Source: Psychromarinibacter halotolerans (GTDB lineage: Bacteria; Pseudomonadota; Alphaproteobacteria; Rhodobacterales; Rhodobacteraceae). From it: a DNA stretch of 64,000 nt. Positions 15,909-24,453 of the stretch are shown piece after piece. Every line of letters starts with the position of its first letter. Positions within the stretch are counted from its first letter, which is position 1. Position numbers and translations under genes: made by a program. The stretch covers positions 124,001-188,000 of the forward strand of contig NZ_JARGYD010000005.1 in the NCBI RefSeq assembly GCF_029168315.1, read 5' to 3'. A model generated the notes under the pieces. That model did not search any database. It was not told the DNA's origin and saw only the letters and a list, made by a program, of their open reading frames with translations.

Positions 15909-16817
15909 ATGTCCCTTGCCCTGACCATCCTTCCGATCGCCCTTGCCATCGCGCTGGGCTGGGCGGCGCGGGCGTCGGGGCTGATCAAGGCGGATCTCTG
16001 GCCGGGGATCGAGGCGCTGAGCTTCAAGCTTCTGATCCCGGCGATCCTGATCCATTCCATCGCCACCACCGACCTGTCGCCGTCGCGGATCGGCGGTTTC
16101 GCAGCCGCTTTGCTGCTGACCATCCTGATCGGCGGTCTGGTGGTGCTGGTGGGCGGGCGACTGCTGCGCGTGCCGGGGCCGACGCGGTCGACCTATTTCC
16201 AAGGCACGATCCGCTACAACGGGTTCATCGGCCTTGCGGCGGCGGACCTGTTGATCGGACCGGCGGGCCTGTCGCTGATCGCGGTGTCGATGGCGGTGCT
16301 GATCCCGGTCATCAACGTCGTGACGATTATCGTGATGGCGGTTCTGTGCGGCGGCTCGACCGGACCGCGCCGGCTGTTGCGGTCGGTCGCGACCAACCCT
16401 TTGGTGATCGGATCCTGCGGGGGCGTCGCGGTCAACCTGCTGTTCGGCGGCTTGCCCGTCTGGCTGGACGAGGCGACACAGATCGTCGGCCGCGCCGCGC
16501 TGGGCGTCGGGCTTCTGGCGGTGGGGGCGGGGGTCAGCCTGAAGCGGATGCTGCACGTCTCGCCACGGGTCGTGGCGGCCTGTGCCATGCGCCCGTTCAT
16601 GATCACGGCGATTTTCCTTGGCTTGGCCATGCTGCTTGGCCTGTCCGAGACCGAGATGCTGGGCGGCATCCTTGTCTTCGCGGTTCCGGCGGCGACGAAC
16701 GGGTTCATCGTGGCCCGGATGATGGGCGGCGACGCCGCGACCTATGCCGACATGCTGGCGTGGCAGACGCTGCTGTGCCTGATCGCGATCCCGTTCTACG
16801 CCGCGCTGGTGACGTGA
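15909..16817 (+). CDS. AEC-family transporter (auxin efflux carrier/malonate type)
   Basis: 302 residues, about ten membrane segments in two groups of five, from LALTILPIALAIALGWAAR at the N-terminus to the last span near residue 290. The segment YFQGTIRYNGFIGLAAADL and the GGDAATYADMLAWQTLLCL near the end fit the AEC family of secondary transporters for organic acids or auxin-like anions. Substrate unknown. A GGAG ribosome site lies before the ATG. The 3' end overlaps the convergent ceramidase-like gene by 22 bases. Confidence 0.85.
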   Translation: MSLALTILPIALAIALGWAARASGLIKADLWPGIEALSFKLLIPAILIHSIATTDLSPSRIGGFAAALLLTILIGGLVVLVGGRLLRVPGPTRSTYFQGTIRYNGFIGLAAADLLIGPAGLSLIAVSMAVLIPVINVVTIIVMAVLCGGSTGPRRLLRSVATNPLVIGSCGGVAVNLLFGGLPVWLDEATQIVGRAALGVGLLAVGAGVSLKRMLHVSPRVVAACAMRPFMITAIFLGLAMLLGLSETEMLGGILVFAVPAATNGFIVARMMGGDAATYADMLAWQTLLCLIAIPFYAALVT

Positions 16818-17446
16818 CGGCGGTAGGTCTCGATCATCCAGCCCAGCATCGCGGCATTCAGCAGGTGCCACATGAAATGCGTTCCGTGCGGCCACGCGGT
16901 GCAGACCGCGTCGTCGAGGCTGCGGAACGTGATTGACACCACCAGCACGCCCGCGCCGATGGCCAGCCTGCGGGCGGTGGCGGGGCTGCGGCGTGCGAGC
17001 GCCAGCGCGTAACCGGCGATCAGCAGGGCGACGGGCCAGTACATGGCCGACCCGCGGAACGCCGGCACCTGCGCGAAGATCCAAGTTGCGGCGGCGGCGA
17101 AGGGCAGGAACAGCGCGGTTCCCAGAAGCGCGGTGAAGGTGCCCAAGCCCCAGAAGGCGCGGTTGGCCGCGAACAGGTAGATCAGCACGAAGACCGCGAT
17201 GGACAGGCTGTCGGCAAGGCCGGTCCACGACATCGCAAGGACATGCCACAGGCTGGACGAGACCCCGATCACCGCCAGCACCAGAACCAGCAGCCGCGCG
17301 ATCGGCAGGCGGTCACGCCCCAGCCGCGCCCACATGATCGCGGCGGCCAGCAGGAAGGCTAGGTTCGTGACGGCGTTCAGCGGTTCCGACCACAGGCCGA
17401 AATCGGAGCGTTCGCAGTAGGCGATGATGCGGTCTGTCCAGTTCAT
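16796..17446 (-). CDS. Ceramidase-domain membrane protein
   Basis: 216 residues with about seven transmembrane segments. The conserved metal and catalytic positions of the alkaline-ceramidase (CREST) superfamily are visible: SSSLWHVLAMSW with histidine at about residue 68, GLADSLSIAVF with aspartate, and HGTHFMWHLLNA with two more histidines. Relatives hydrolyse ceramide amide bonds or act as receptors; the bacterial members are barely studied. The N-terminal CERSDFGLWSEPLNAVTNL is typical of the bacterial group. It converges on the AEC gene with a 22-base overlap of coding ends. Confidence 0.78.
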   Translation of the reverse strand: MNWTDRIIAYCERSDFGLWSEPLNAVTNLAFLLAAAIMWARLGRDRLPIARLLVLVLAVIGVSSSLWHVLAMSWTGLADSLSIAVFVLIYLFAANRAFWGLGTFTALLGTALFLPFAAAATWIFAQVPAFRGSAMYWPVALLIAGYALALARRSPATARRLAIGAGVLVVSITFRSLDDAVCTAWPHGTHFMWHLLNAAMLGWMIETYRRHVTSAA

Positions 17447-17511
17447 GGTGTCGACGCCGTGCCGGGGCACGACTTAAGCTCGCCTTTGCGGTGTTCGTCG
17501 GCACTACAGTG

Positions 17512-17529
17512 TGTTTCGCGCGCGAAACA
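17512..17529. promoter_or_regulatory. 18-bp perfect palindrome in a divergent promoter region
   Basis: TGTTTCGCGCGCGAAACA is perfectly self-complementary over 18 bases. It lies midway between the start of the ceramidase-like gene (17446) and the start of the UPF0173 gene (17625), which are divergent. This is the expected form and place of a repressor operator. It has no T-tract and lies too far from either coding end to be a terminator. Confidence 0.55.
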
Positions 17530-17624
17530 TTCAATGGCAGCCATCGCCTCTCGCGTCCGATGCACTATCGTGGTCCGATGACCCGCGTCGTCCGCGCGAT
17601 GGACACCAAGAACTGGAGACGAAG

Positions 17625-18317
17625 ATGAAGATTACATGGCTCGGCCATTCTGGCTTTCGCATCGAGATCGGCAGACAGATCCTGCTGATCGACCCGTGGT
17701 TCGACGGCAACCCCGCCTTTCCCGAGGACAAGCGCGAAGAGGCGGTCGTCGGCGCAACCCACATCCTGCTGAGCCACGGGCACGGCGACCATTCGGCCAA
17801 CGCGGTCGGGCTGGCGTCGGACATGGGCATCCCCGTGGTCGGCATGTTCGACCTGATGAGCTTTTGGGAGGCGCGGCACGGCATCCAGACCATCGGGTTC
17901 AACAAGGGCGGCACCGTCGATCTGGGCGATGTTAAGGTGACGATGGTCAACGCCGTCCACTCGTCGTCGATCGCGTCCGACAACGGGCCGATCTACACCG
18001 GGTCCGAAGCCGGCTTCATGATCGAGGGCGAAGGCCGCGTGATCTATTTCTCGGGCGATACCGACGTGATGGCGGACATGAAGGTGTTTCACGACCTGCA
18101 CAAGCCTGACATCGGCATCCTGTCCTGCGGCGGTCATTTCACGATGGACATGCGCCGCGCCGCCTATGCCGCGCGCGAGTTCTTCGACTTCAAGGTGGTG
18201 ATCCCCTGCCACTACAAGACCTTCCCGCTTCTGGCGCAGTCCGCCGATCCGCTGGTCGAGGCGCTGCCGGACGTCGACGTCAAGGTGCCCGAGGTCATGG
18301 AATCGATCACGCTTTGA
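17625..18317 (+). CDS. UPF0173 metal-dependent hydrolase (MBL fold)
   Basis: 230 residues. The metallo-beta-lactamase motif LLSHGHGDHSANA gives H51, H53, D55 and H56, and further ligands lie in YFSGDTDV, SCGGHFTMDMRRAA and VIPCHYKTFP. UPF0173 members are UlaG-like hydrolases of unknown substrate, probably acting on a phosphodiester or lactone. The ATG at 17625 begins the first beta strand (MKITWLGHSGFR) and follows GGAGACGAAG; a longer frame from 17511 runs through the palindrome and is rejected. Confidence 0.87.
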   Translation: MKITWLGHSGFRIEIGRQILLIDPWFDGNPAFPEDKREEAVVGATHILLSHGHGDHSANAVGLASDMGIPVVGMFDLMSFWEARHGIQTIGFNKGGTVDLGDVKVTMVNAVHSSSIASDNGPIYTGSEAGFMIEGEGRVIYFSGDTDVMADMKVFHDLHKPDIGILSCGGHFTMDMRRAAYAAREFFDFKVVIPCHYKTFPLLAQSADPLVEALPDVDVKVPEVMESITL

Positions 18318-18461
18318 CGCGCGGCCGGCGTATGGCGGGGCAAGGCGGGCGCCCCCGGTTCCGCACCGGGCGGGGCTCGCCGCATCCCAGGGGGCTTGAA
18401 TGCAAGGCCCTGCAGCGATAGAAGCCAGCGCCAGACCCCGGGACATTATCAAGAGGCATAC

Positions 18462-19208
18462 ATGGCCGGCCATTCCAAATGGGCGAACATCCAGCACCGC
18501 AAGGGCCGTCAGGACGCCTTGCGGTCGAAGCTGTTTTCCAAGCTCTCGAAAGAGATCACCGTCGCCGCCAAGATGGGCGACCCCGACCCCGAAAAGAACC
18601 CGCGCCTGCGTCTTGCCGTGAAGCAGGCGAAGTCGCAGTCGATGCCGAACGACAACATCGACCGCGCGATCAAGAAGGCCGTCGCCGGCGAAGGCGAGGG
18701 TTTCGAGGAAATCCGGTACGAGGGCTACGGCCCCGGCGGCGTGGCCGTCATCGTCGAGGCGATGACCGACAACCGCAACCGCACCGCGTCGACCGTTCGG
18801 TCGACCTTCGGCAAGAACGGCGGCAACCTTGGCGAGACCGGGTCTGTCGGCTTCATGTTCGAGCGGAAGGGCGAGGTCACCTATCCCGCGTCCGTGGGCG
18901 ATGCGGATACCGTGATGATGGCCGCGATCGAGGCGGGCGCCGAGGATGTGGAAAGCTCGGAAGAGGGCCACATCATCTATTGCGCCGACACCGACCTGAA
19001 CGACGTCGCCACCGCGCTGGAGGCCGAGCTTGGGGAATCGGACGAGACCAAGCTGATCTGGAAGCCCACCACGACCACCGAGCTGGATCTGGACCAGATG
19101 CAAAAGCTGATGCGTCTGATCGATGCGCTGGAGGACGACGACGACGTCCAGCGCGTCACCGCGAACTTCGAAGTGTCCGACGAGATCATGGCGCAGCTGG
19201 ACGCCTGA
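18462..19208 (+). CDS. yebC: YebC/PmpR-family DNA-binding/ribosome-associated protein
   Basis: 248 residues, the usual length. The N-terminus MAGHSKWANIQHRKGRQD and the segments MPNDNIDRAIKKA, YEGYGPGGVAVIVEAMTDNR and NGGNLGETGSVGFMF define the family. These proteins were long called transcriptional regulators; recent work on relatives (TACO1, YebC) shows that many help ribosomes through proline-rich stretches. A terminator follows. The preceding 140 bases carry no gene. Confidence 0.93.
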   Translation: MAGHSKWANIQHRKGRQDALRSKLFSKLSKEITVAAKMGDPDPEKNPRLRLAVKQAKSQSMPNDNIDRAIKKAVAGEGEGFEEIRYEGYGPGGVAVIVEAMTDNRNRTASTVRSTFGKNGGNLGETGSVGFMFERKGEVTYPASVGDADTVMMAAIEAGAEDVESSEEGHIIYCADTDLNDVATALEAELGESDETKLIWKPTTTTELDLDQMQKLMRLIDALEDDDDVQRVTANFEVSDEIMAQLDA

Positions 19209-19234
19209 CGCGCGGACATTCGAACAGACCTTAG

Positions 19235-19263
19235 GGGCGGGCCGGTCGGTCCGCCCTTTTTCT
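19235..19263 (+). terminator. Terminator of yebC
   Basis: GGGCGG at 19235-19240 pairs with CCGCCC at 19251-19256, followed by TTTTTCT. It starts 26 bases after the yebC stop codon. Confidence 0.8.
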
Positions 19264-19548
19264 TTGCGCGGCTTCAAGCGGTTGGCCGGGGAGGGGGCTC
19301 TGCCCCCGCCGCTGCGCGGCCCCCCGAGGTATTTCGCAAAGAGAAGAAGCAGGCGGCGCTTTGACCCTGCGCGAATAATTCAAAGCACCGGTTTTTCAGC
19401 AGTCCCGGTAGCGCGGCGCGGATTCTGCCCGGGGCGCGCAGAAAGTCTTTGACAGAATCGTGACGCCGCGCTCTCAATTAATTCAAATCAAATGAACGGT
19501 CATGTCGTCTGACTTAATGGGCCGGTTCGACGGGGATATTTCGCGCGC
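19264..19548. other. Gap between yebC terminator and ROK operon
   Basis: No reading frame stands out in this stretch. It holds a REP-like element (19291-19350) and then an AT-richer segment. A TTGACA at 19449-19454 could be a -35 box for the operon, but the sequence 17 bases on (TCTCAA) is a poor -10 box. AATTAATTCAAATCAAAT at 19477-19494 is AT-rich and could hold a regulator site. Confidence 0.4.
19291..19350 (+). repeat. REP-like palindromic element, copy A
   Basis: GGGGGC-TCT-GCCCCC forms one hairpin, GCCGC-TGC-GCGGC a second, followed by the tail CCCCCGAGGTATTTCGCAAA and GAGAAGAAGC. The same order of parts is found at 56151-56212, 56228-56290 (inverted) and 60222-60284. It lies between the yebC terminator and the ROK operon. 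Confidence 0.8.
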
Positions 19549-20727
19549 ATGGCGCTTTCGGGAACAAATCAGGAGCAGGCGCGTCTGCTGAACCGGCGGA
19601 CGGTGCTGGAGGCGATCCGCCAGCACGGGCCGATCAGCCGGGCCGATATCGCGCGCGCCGTGGGGCTGACGACGCAGACCGTGTCGACGATCACCGGCGA
19701 ACTGCACGAGCGCGGGTTCCTGACCCTGACCCCCGGCAAACCCAAGGGGCGGGGTTTCCCCGCGCCGTCGTTCGAGATCGCGCCGGATGGCGGCTTTGCC
19801 ATCGGGGTGTCGATTTCTCCGCGCGGGTTGGAGGCGGGGTTGATGAACCTTGCCGGCGACCTTGTGACCCGGCGCACCGTCGATGCCCCGCGCCTGACCG
19901 CGGCAGAGGCATTCGGACGGATTTCCGAGCTGGTGGCGGGGATCGCCGAGGGGCGGGACGAGGACAAGATCCTTGGCGTCGGCATGTCGATGCCGGGACC
20001 GTTCGGCGTGGACGGCATGAGCTTTGTCGGGTCCACCACGATGGAAGGATGGACCGAGACCGACATCCGCGACGGACTGCGCGAATGCGTGCCGTTCCCG
20101 GCCTTCGTCGACGGCGACATGTCGGCGGCGGCGCATGGCGAGCGGTTGTACGGGCGCGGCACCGAGTTCCGCGATTTCTTTTATCTGTACATGGGGGTCG
20201 GGCTTGGCGGCGCGATGATCTTCAACAACCAGGTGATGCGCGGCGCGCATGGCAACGCGTCGGAGATCGGGCATATCCCGCTGGTCCCGGACGGCGCGCC
20301 CTGTTTCTGCGGGAACCGCGGGTGCCTTGAACGCTATTTCTCGATGGAAGCCTACGACCGTCGCGCCGCCGAGATCGGCGAGGAGGCGTGGCTGGCAGAG
20401 GTCGCGCCGATCTTCCGCGCCGCCATCGTCACCATCGAGAACCTTTACGACCCCCAGACCATCGTGCTGGGCGGGCAGGCCCCTGCCACGCTGCAGGCCC
20501 GGATCCTGGCGCTGGCAGAGGATCTTCCGGGCTCGCTTGGTGCGCGGTCGGACCGGACCGCACCGCGCATCGTCGCCTCGCGCGCCGGGTCCGACGCGGT
20601 GATCCGCGGCGCGGCCTCGCTGGCGGTCAGCCGCGTATTCGCGCCTTCGGGCGACATCCCCACGCCGGCGGGCGGGCAGCCCGCCCCCGACCTTTTCGCC
20701 CGCCGACTGGAGAAAGTGACCCCATGA
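19549..20727 (+). CDS. ROK-family transcriptional regulator
   Basis: 392 residues. A winged helix-turn-helix (ISRADIARAVGLTTQTVSTI, residues 30-49) precedes a ROK sugar-kinase-like domain that keeps the zinc motif GHIPLVPDGAPCFCGNRGCL from about residue 242. ROK repressors such as NagC, XylR and FrcR bind a sugar or sugar phosphate. It is the first gene of an operon with an ABC importer and two metabolic enzymes, overlapping the ATPase gene by four bases (ATGA), and probably controls it. The effector is probably the imported substrate or a derivative. Confidence 0.88.
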   Translation: MALSGTNQEQARLLNRRTVLEAIRQHGPISRADIARAVGLTTQTVSTITGELHERGFLTLTPGKPKGRGFPAPSFEIAPDGGFAIGVSISPRGLEAGLMNLAGDLVTRRTVDAPRLTAAEAFGRISELVAGIAEGRDEDKILGVGMSMPGPFGVDGMSFVGSTTMEGWTETDIRDGLRECVPFPAFVDGDMSAAAHGERLYGRGTEFRDFFYLYMGVGLGGAMIFNNQVMRGAHGNASEIGHIPLVPDGAPCFCGNRGCLERYFSMEAYDRRAAEIGEEAWLAEVAPIFRAAIVTIENLYDPQTIVLGGQAPATLQARILALAEDLPGSLGARSDRTAPRIVASRAGSDAVIRGAASLAVSRVFAPSGDIPTPAGGQPAPDLFARRLEKVTP

Positions 20728-21530
20728 CCGAGCCGCTGCTGAAACTGACGGACATCACCCGCAACTTCGGTGCGATCCAGGCGCTGCGCGGGATCGATAT
20801 GGAGGTCCGGCCGGGCGAGGTCGTGGCGCTGTTGGGCGACAATGGCGCGGGCAAGTCGACGCTGGTCAAGATCATCTCGGGCGGGCTGAAGCCGTCCTCG
20901 GGCACCGTGTTCTTCGACGGGCAGGAGCGGCACTTCGCGTCGCCGTCCGAGGCGAAGGCGGCGGGCATCGAAACGGTGTACCAAGACCTGTCGCTGTGCG
21001 TGAACGCCGACGTCGTCGCAAATTTCTTCATGGGTCGCGAGATCACGAAGAAAGTCCTTGGCATCCCGGTCCTTCAGGAACGCGAGATGGAGGAGATCAC
21101 CGCCAAGGCGATCAAGGAGGCGGGCACCAAGATTCCGTCGCTGCGCACCAATGTCGAACATCTGTCCGGCGGCCAGCGGCAGGCCATCGAACTGAACCGC
21201 TTCGTCCACTTCGGCGGCAAGCTGGTGCTGCTGGACGAGCCCTTTGCGGCGCTGGGCGTGGAACAGACCGCCAAGGGGCTGGAGATGATCCGCAAGGTTG
21301 CCGAACGCGGCGTCGGCGTGATCGTCATCACCCACATCATGGCGCAGGCCTTTCAGGTCGCCGACCGCATCGTCGTCATCCGCCAGGGCAAGGTGGCCGG
21401 CGACATCGAGACTGAAAAAACCACCCCGGACCAGGCTGTCGAGCTGATTACCGGGGGCACCCTGTCCATCGCCGGAATGGGCAGGGGTCACGCATCGACC
21501 GATCCGGTTCAACAGGGAAAAGGAAACTGA
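20724..21530 (+). CDS. Sugar ABC transporter ATP-binding protein, FrcA-like
   Basis: 268 residues with a single nucleotide-binding domain: Walker A GDNGAGKST at 38-46, signature LSGGQRQ near 150, and Walker B LVLLDEP near 172. Ribose-type importers mostly have a double ATPase (RbsA/XylG), while the fructose importer FrcABC uses a single-domain ATPase like this one. The start ATG overlaps the ROK stop, and the binding protein starts three bases after its stop. Confidence 0.9.
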   Translation: MTEPLLKLTDITRNFGAIQALRGIDMEVRPGEVVALLGDNGAGKSTLVKIISGGLKPSSGTVFFDGQERHFASPSEAKAAGIETVYQDLSLCVNADVVANFFMGREITKKVLGIPVLQEREMEEITAKAIKEAGTKIPSLRTNVEHLSGGQRQAIELNRFVHFGGKLVLLDEPFAALGVEQTAKGLEMIRKVAERGVGVIVITHIMAQAFQVADRIVVIRQGKVAGDIETEKTTPDQAVELITGGTLSIAGMGRGHASTDPVQQGKGN

Positions 21531-21533
21531 CCA

Positions 21534-22568
21534 ATGAAACTGACACGTCGTCTGTTCCTTGGCGCGACGACCGCCATGGCACTCGCCTCGGCCGCTCACG
21601 CGCAGGACAAGGGCACCATCTACTACATGGTTCCGACGCTTCTGGACGAATTCCAGACCACCTCGGTCGACGCGATCGAGAAATTCATGGCCGAGGTCGG
21701 CTATGAGGTCGTCACGCTGAACGCCGACAACAAGACCGACCTGCAGCAAAGCCAGATGGCCGACACGATCCTGCTGGATCCCGAGGCCATCGTGATCGCG
21801 CCGGTCGACTTCAACGCGCTGGTCCCGGCCATCGACGAGGCCCGCGCCGCCGGTGTTCCGGTGATGATCTTCGACCGCCAGATCACCGAGACCGAGCTGG
21901 ACTTCACCTCGGTGGCCGGCACGATCGAAATCGGCGAGGTCGCGGCGGGCGAGATCAAGCGCCTGCTGACCGAGAAGAACGGGTCGGTCACCGGCACGAT
22001 CCTTCAGGTGCTGGGCGATCCGGGCGATCCCTATACGCTGGATATCCAGAAGGGCTTCGAGGACATGATGGCCGGCGAAGACGTCGAGATCATCACCCAT
22101 CCCGCGATGCAGTGGGAAGCGTCGAACGCGGGCACCATCGTGGCCGACGAACTGCTGGCGACGCCGGACATCGACCTGATCTTCGTGCACGCCGCGCACC
22201 TTTCGGTGGCTGCCGTCGCTTCGCTGGAAGCCGCGGGCAAGGCACCGGGCGACGTGATGCTGGTGTCGTCGAACGGCGCGCCGGTGGGGCTGGACCTGAT
22301 CCGTCAGGGCTGGCAGCAGGTCGAGGTCGAACAGCCGCTGTTCGCGCAGGCTGCCGCGCTGGCGATGTTCGCTGACAAGGTCGTCGCCGGCGAGGAAATC
22401 GAGGCGGGCACCTACGACGTGCTGGGTCTGGAATCCACGGTGACGATCGAGGACTGGGGTCCGAACATCAAGATCCCGGGCGCCGCGATCACGCCGGAAA
22501 ACGTGGACGATCCGACCTTCTGGGGCAACCTGCAGGCCCCGGACGATCCGATCACGCCGGTCGAGTGA
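21534..22568 (+). CDS. Sugar ABC transporter periplasmic binding protein
   Basis: 344 residues. An N-terminal signal MKLTRRLFLGATTAMALAS with cleavage after AHA is followed by a type-I periplasmic binding fold of the ribose/fructose (RbsB) kind: YYMVPTLLDEFQTTSVDAIE, AIVIAPVDFNALVPAIDEA and a duplicated domain joined by a hinge near residue 135. It delivers the substrate to the permease encoded next. The ligand is likely a sugar, polyol or amino sugar. A stem-loop at the 3' end may raise its message level relative to the permease. Confidence 0.88.
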   Translation: MKLTRRLFLGATTAMALASAAHAQDKGTIYYMVPTLLDEFQTTSVDAIEKFMAEVGYEVVTLNADNKTDLQQSQMADTILLDPEAIVIAPVDFNALVPAIDEARAAGVPVMIFDRQITETELDFTSVAGTIEIGEVAAGEIKRLLTEKNGSVTGTILQVLGDPGDPYTLDIQKGFEDMMAGEDVEIITHPAMQWEASNAGTIVADELLATPDIDLIFVHAAHLSVAAVASLEAAGKAPGDVMLVSSNGAPVGLDLIRQGWQQVEVEQPLFAQAAALAMFADKVVAGEEIEAGTYDVLGLESTVTIEDWGPNIKIPGAAITPENVDDPTFWGNLQAPDDPITPVE

Positions 22569-22614
22569 TACCGGCCTGATCCTATCCGCCCGATGGCATT
22601 TGCCTGACGGCACT

Positions 22615-22650
22615 GGCGCCGGGCCGCGGCCCCTTCCGGGGTCCGGCGCC
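22615..22650 (+). other. Intercistronic stem-loop between binding protein and permease genes
   Basis: GGCGCCGG (22615-22622) pairs with CCGGCGCC (22643-22650) and an inner CCCC-TTCC-GGGG completes the hairpin. Stem-loops at this place stabilise the binding-protein message in many ABC operons, such as malE-malF, or attenuate read-through into the permease. There is no T-run, only TTCCTTCC. Confidence 0.6.
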
Positions 22651-22690
22651 TTCCTTCCTGCACGCTTCCTGACCCGAAAGGCCGCACGCG

Positions 22691-23686
22691 ATGACACCCG
22701 CGCGACGTCGCACGCTCGAGTTCCTGCTCGACAACCTCGTCTGGCTGATGCTGATCGCCGTTCTGGTGATCTTCTCGCTGACAGTTCCCCGCTATTTCCA
22801 GTTCGGGATATTCGCCAACATCCTTGAACAGTCGACCTATGTCGGCGTGATGGCCATCGGCCTTGCCATCGTGATCATCTCCGGCAACCTCGACCTGTCG
22901 GTGGAATCCACCGCCGCGCTGGCCGCGATGATCACCGGCCTGCTGTTCGCCTCGTCCGGCATCGGGATGGGCCTGACCGTGGGCCCGTCGATCATCGCGA
23001 TCCCGGTGTCGATGCTGATCGCCGTGGCGGTCGGCGTGGTGATCGGGTTCATAAACGGATTTTTCGTGATCAAGGTCGGCATGTCGGCCTTCATCGTCAC
23101 TCTTGCCTCGTTCATCTGGGTGCGCGGCCTTGTCGTCGCGATCTCGGGCGGTCGGTCGGCGCAGTCGCTGGCTCCGGAGATCCGGGTGCTGGGCATCGAG
23201 CGCCTGCTTGGGGTGCCGCTGTTGGCGTGGTTCGCGGTGCTGTGCTTCGTGATCTTCGCGCTGGTGATGGCGAAGACGCCGTTCGGGCGGTACATCACGC
23301 TGGTCGGCGGCAACGAGGTCGCGACCTATCGTGCCGGTATTCCGGCGAACAAGATCCTGTGGATGTCCTTCGTGATCGCGGGCGCGCTTGCCGGACTGGC
23401 TGGCTGGCTGCTGGCGATCCGGACGTCCGGCGCCACGGCGAACCTTGGCACGGGGATGCTGTTCAACGCCTTCGCGGCGGTGGTCATCGGGGGCGTGTCT
23501 CTGAAGGGAGGCATCGGCAAGCTGCCGGGGGTCTATGCCGGGGTTTTGTTGATCTACTCGATCCACACCGCGATCAACCTGATGCGGCTGCCAGCGCACT
23601 GGACGCAGGTGATCCTTGGCCTTCTGGTGCTGGCCGCCGTATTGCTGGACACGCTGAAACTGCGACTGAGGGAGAAGCTGCTATGA
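22691..23686 (+). CDS. Sugar ABC transporter permease, FrcC/RbsC-like
   Basis: 331 residues with about nine or ten membrane segments. The N-terminus LLDNLVWLMLIAVLVIFSL, VIISGNLDLSVESTAALAAM and TPFGRYITLVGGNEVATYRAGI, the coupling-loop region, are typical of the BPD_transp_2 family. It forms the inner-membrane channel of the importer with the ATPase encoded upstream. The stop overlaps the SDR gene start by four bases. The 122 bases upstream hold a hairpin and a ribosome site. Confidence 0.9.
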   Translation: MTPARRRTLEFLLDNLVWLMLIAVLVIFSLTVPRYFQFGIFANILEQSTYVGVMAIGLAIVIISGNLDLSVESTAALAAMITGLLFASSGIGMGLTVGPSIIAIPVSMLIAVAVGVVIGFINGFFVIKVGMSAFIVTLASFIWVRGLVVAISGGRSAQSLAPEIRVLGIERLLGVPLLAWFAVLCFVIFALVMAKTPFGRYITLVGGNEVATYRAGIPANKILWMSFVIAGALAGLAGWLLAIRTSGATANLGTGMLFNAFAAVVIGGVSLKGGIGKLPGVYAGVLLIYSIHTAINLMRLPAHWTQVILGLLVLAAVLLDTLKLRLREKLL

Positions 23687-24453
23687 CGGGCAGGTTGGAG
23701 GGACGCGCCGCGCTTGTGATCGGCGGCGCACGCGGGATCGGTGGCGGCATCGCCACGCGGTTCGCGGCCGAGGGGGCGCAGGTGGCGATCGCCGACCTTG
23801 AGGATGCCGAGGGCAAGGCGCTGGCCGCCGAACTGGGCGGCTTCTACCGCCGCACCGACGTGTCCGACGGCGCCGAGGCCGACGCCGCCGTGGCCGAGGT
23901 CGTGGACCGGTTCGGCAAGATCGACATCCTGGTGCAGAACGCGGGGATCTACCCGTGGACCCTGATCGAGGACACCAGCGCCGAGGAATGGCACAAGGTG
24001 CTTGGCGTGAACCTTGGCGGTTGCTTTCTGGCGACGAAGGCGGCGGTGAAGCACATGAAAACGCAAGGCTACGGGCGGATCGTGCTGACCTCGTCCATCA
24101 CCGGGCCGCGCGTGACTTCGCCGGGGCACGGGCACTATTCGGCGTCGAAGGCGGGGATCAACGGCTTCATCCGGTCCGCCGCGATCGAGTTCGCGGGCTA
24201 CGGCGTGACCGTGAACGGGATCGAGCCGGGCAACATCCTGACAGAGGGGATGAAGGCGCACCGCTCGGCCGAGTTCATCAAGGACATGGAAAGCGCCATC
24301 CCCGTGGGCCGGATGGGCACCCCGGCCGACATCGCGGCGGCGGCTCTGTTCCTTGCCTCGGAAGAAGCGGAATTCATCACCGGCACGACCATCGTGGTCG
24401 ACGGCGGGCAGATCCTGCCCGAGGGCAACGATTTCCGGATGCCGGTGGGATGA
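23683..24453 (+). CDS. Short-chain dehydrogenase/reductase of the sugar-utilisation operon
   Basis: 256 residues of a classical SDR: GGARGIGGGIA near residue 13 (cofactor), NAG at about residue 86, catalytic SSITG near residue 138 and YSASKAG near residue 154, ending DGGQILPEGN. Enzymes of this type oxidise sugar alcohols, sugar acids or aldoses, or reduce keto sugars. It overlaps the permease gene upstream and the PLP-enzyme gene downstream by four bases each, so its substrate is probably the imported compound. Confidence 0.88.
   Translation: MTGRLEGRAALVIGGARGIGGGIATRFAAEGAQVAIADLEDAEGKALAAELGGFYRRTDVSDGAEADAAVAEVVDRFGKIDILVQNAGIYPWTLIEDTSAEEWHKVLGVNLGGCFLATKAAVKHMKTQGYGRIVLTSSITGPRVTSPGHGHYSASKAGINGFIRSAAIEFAGYGVTVNGIEPGNILTEGMKAHRSAEFIKDMESAIPVGRMGTPADIAAAALFLASEEAEFITGTTIVVDGGQILPEGNDFRMPVG

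Noticed and set aside
20445..22697. 750-residue open frame on the minus strand opposite the ABC operon
   Set aside because: His/Arg/Asp-rich composition with no family motif and complete overlap with the ROK, ATPase and binding-protein genes; a mirror frame.
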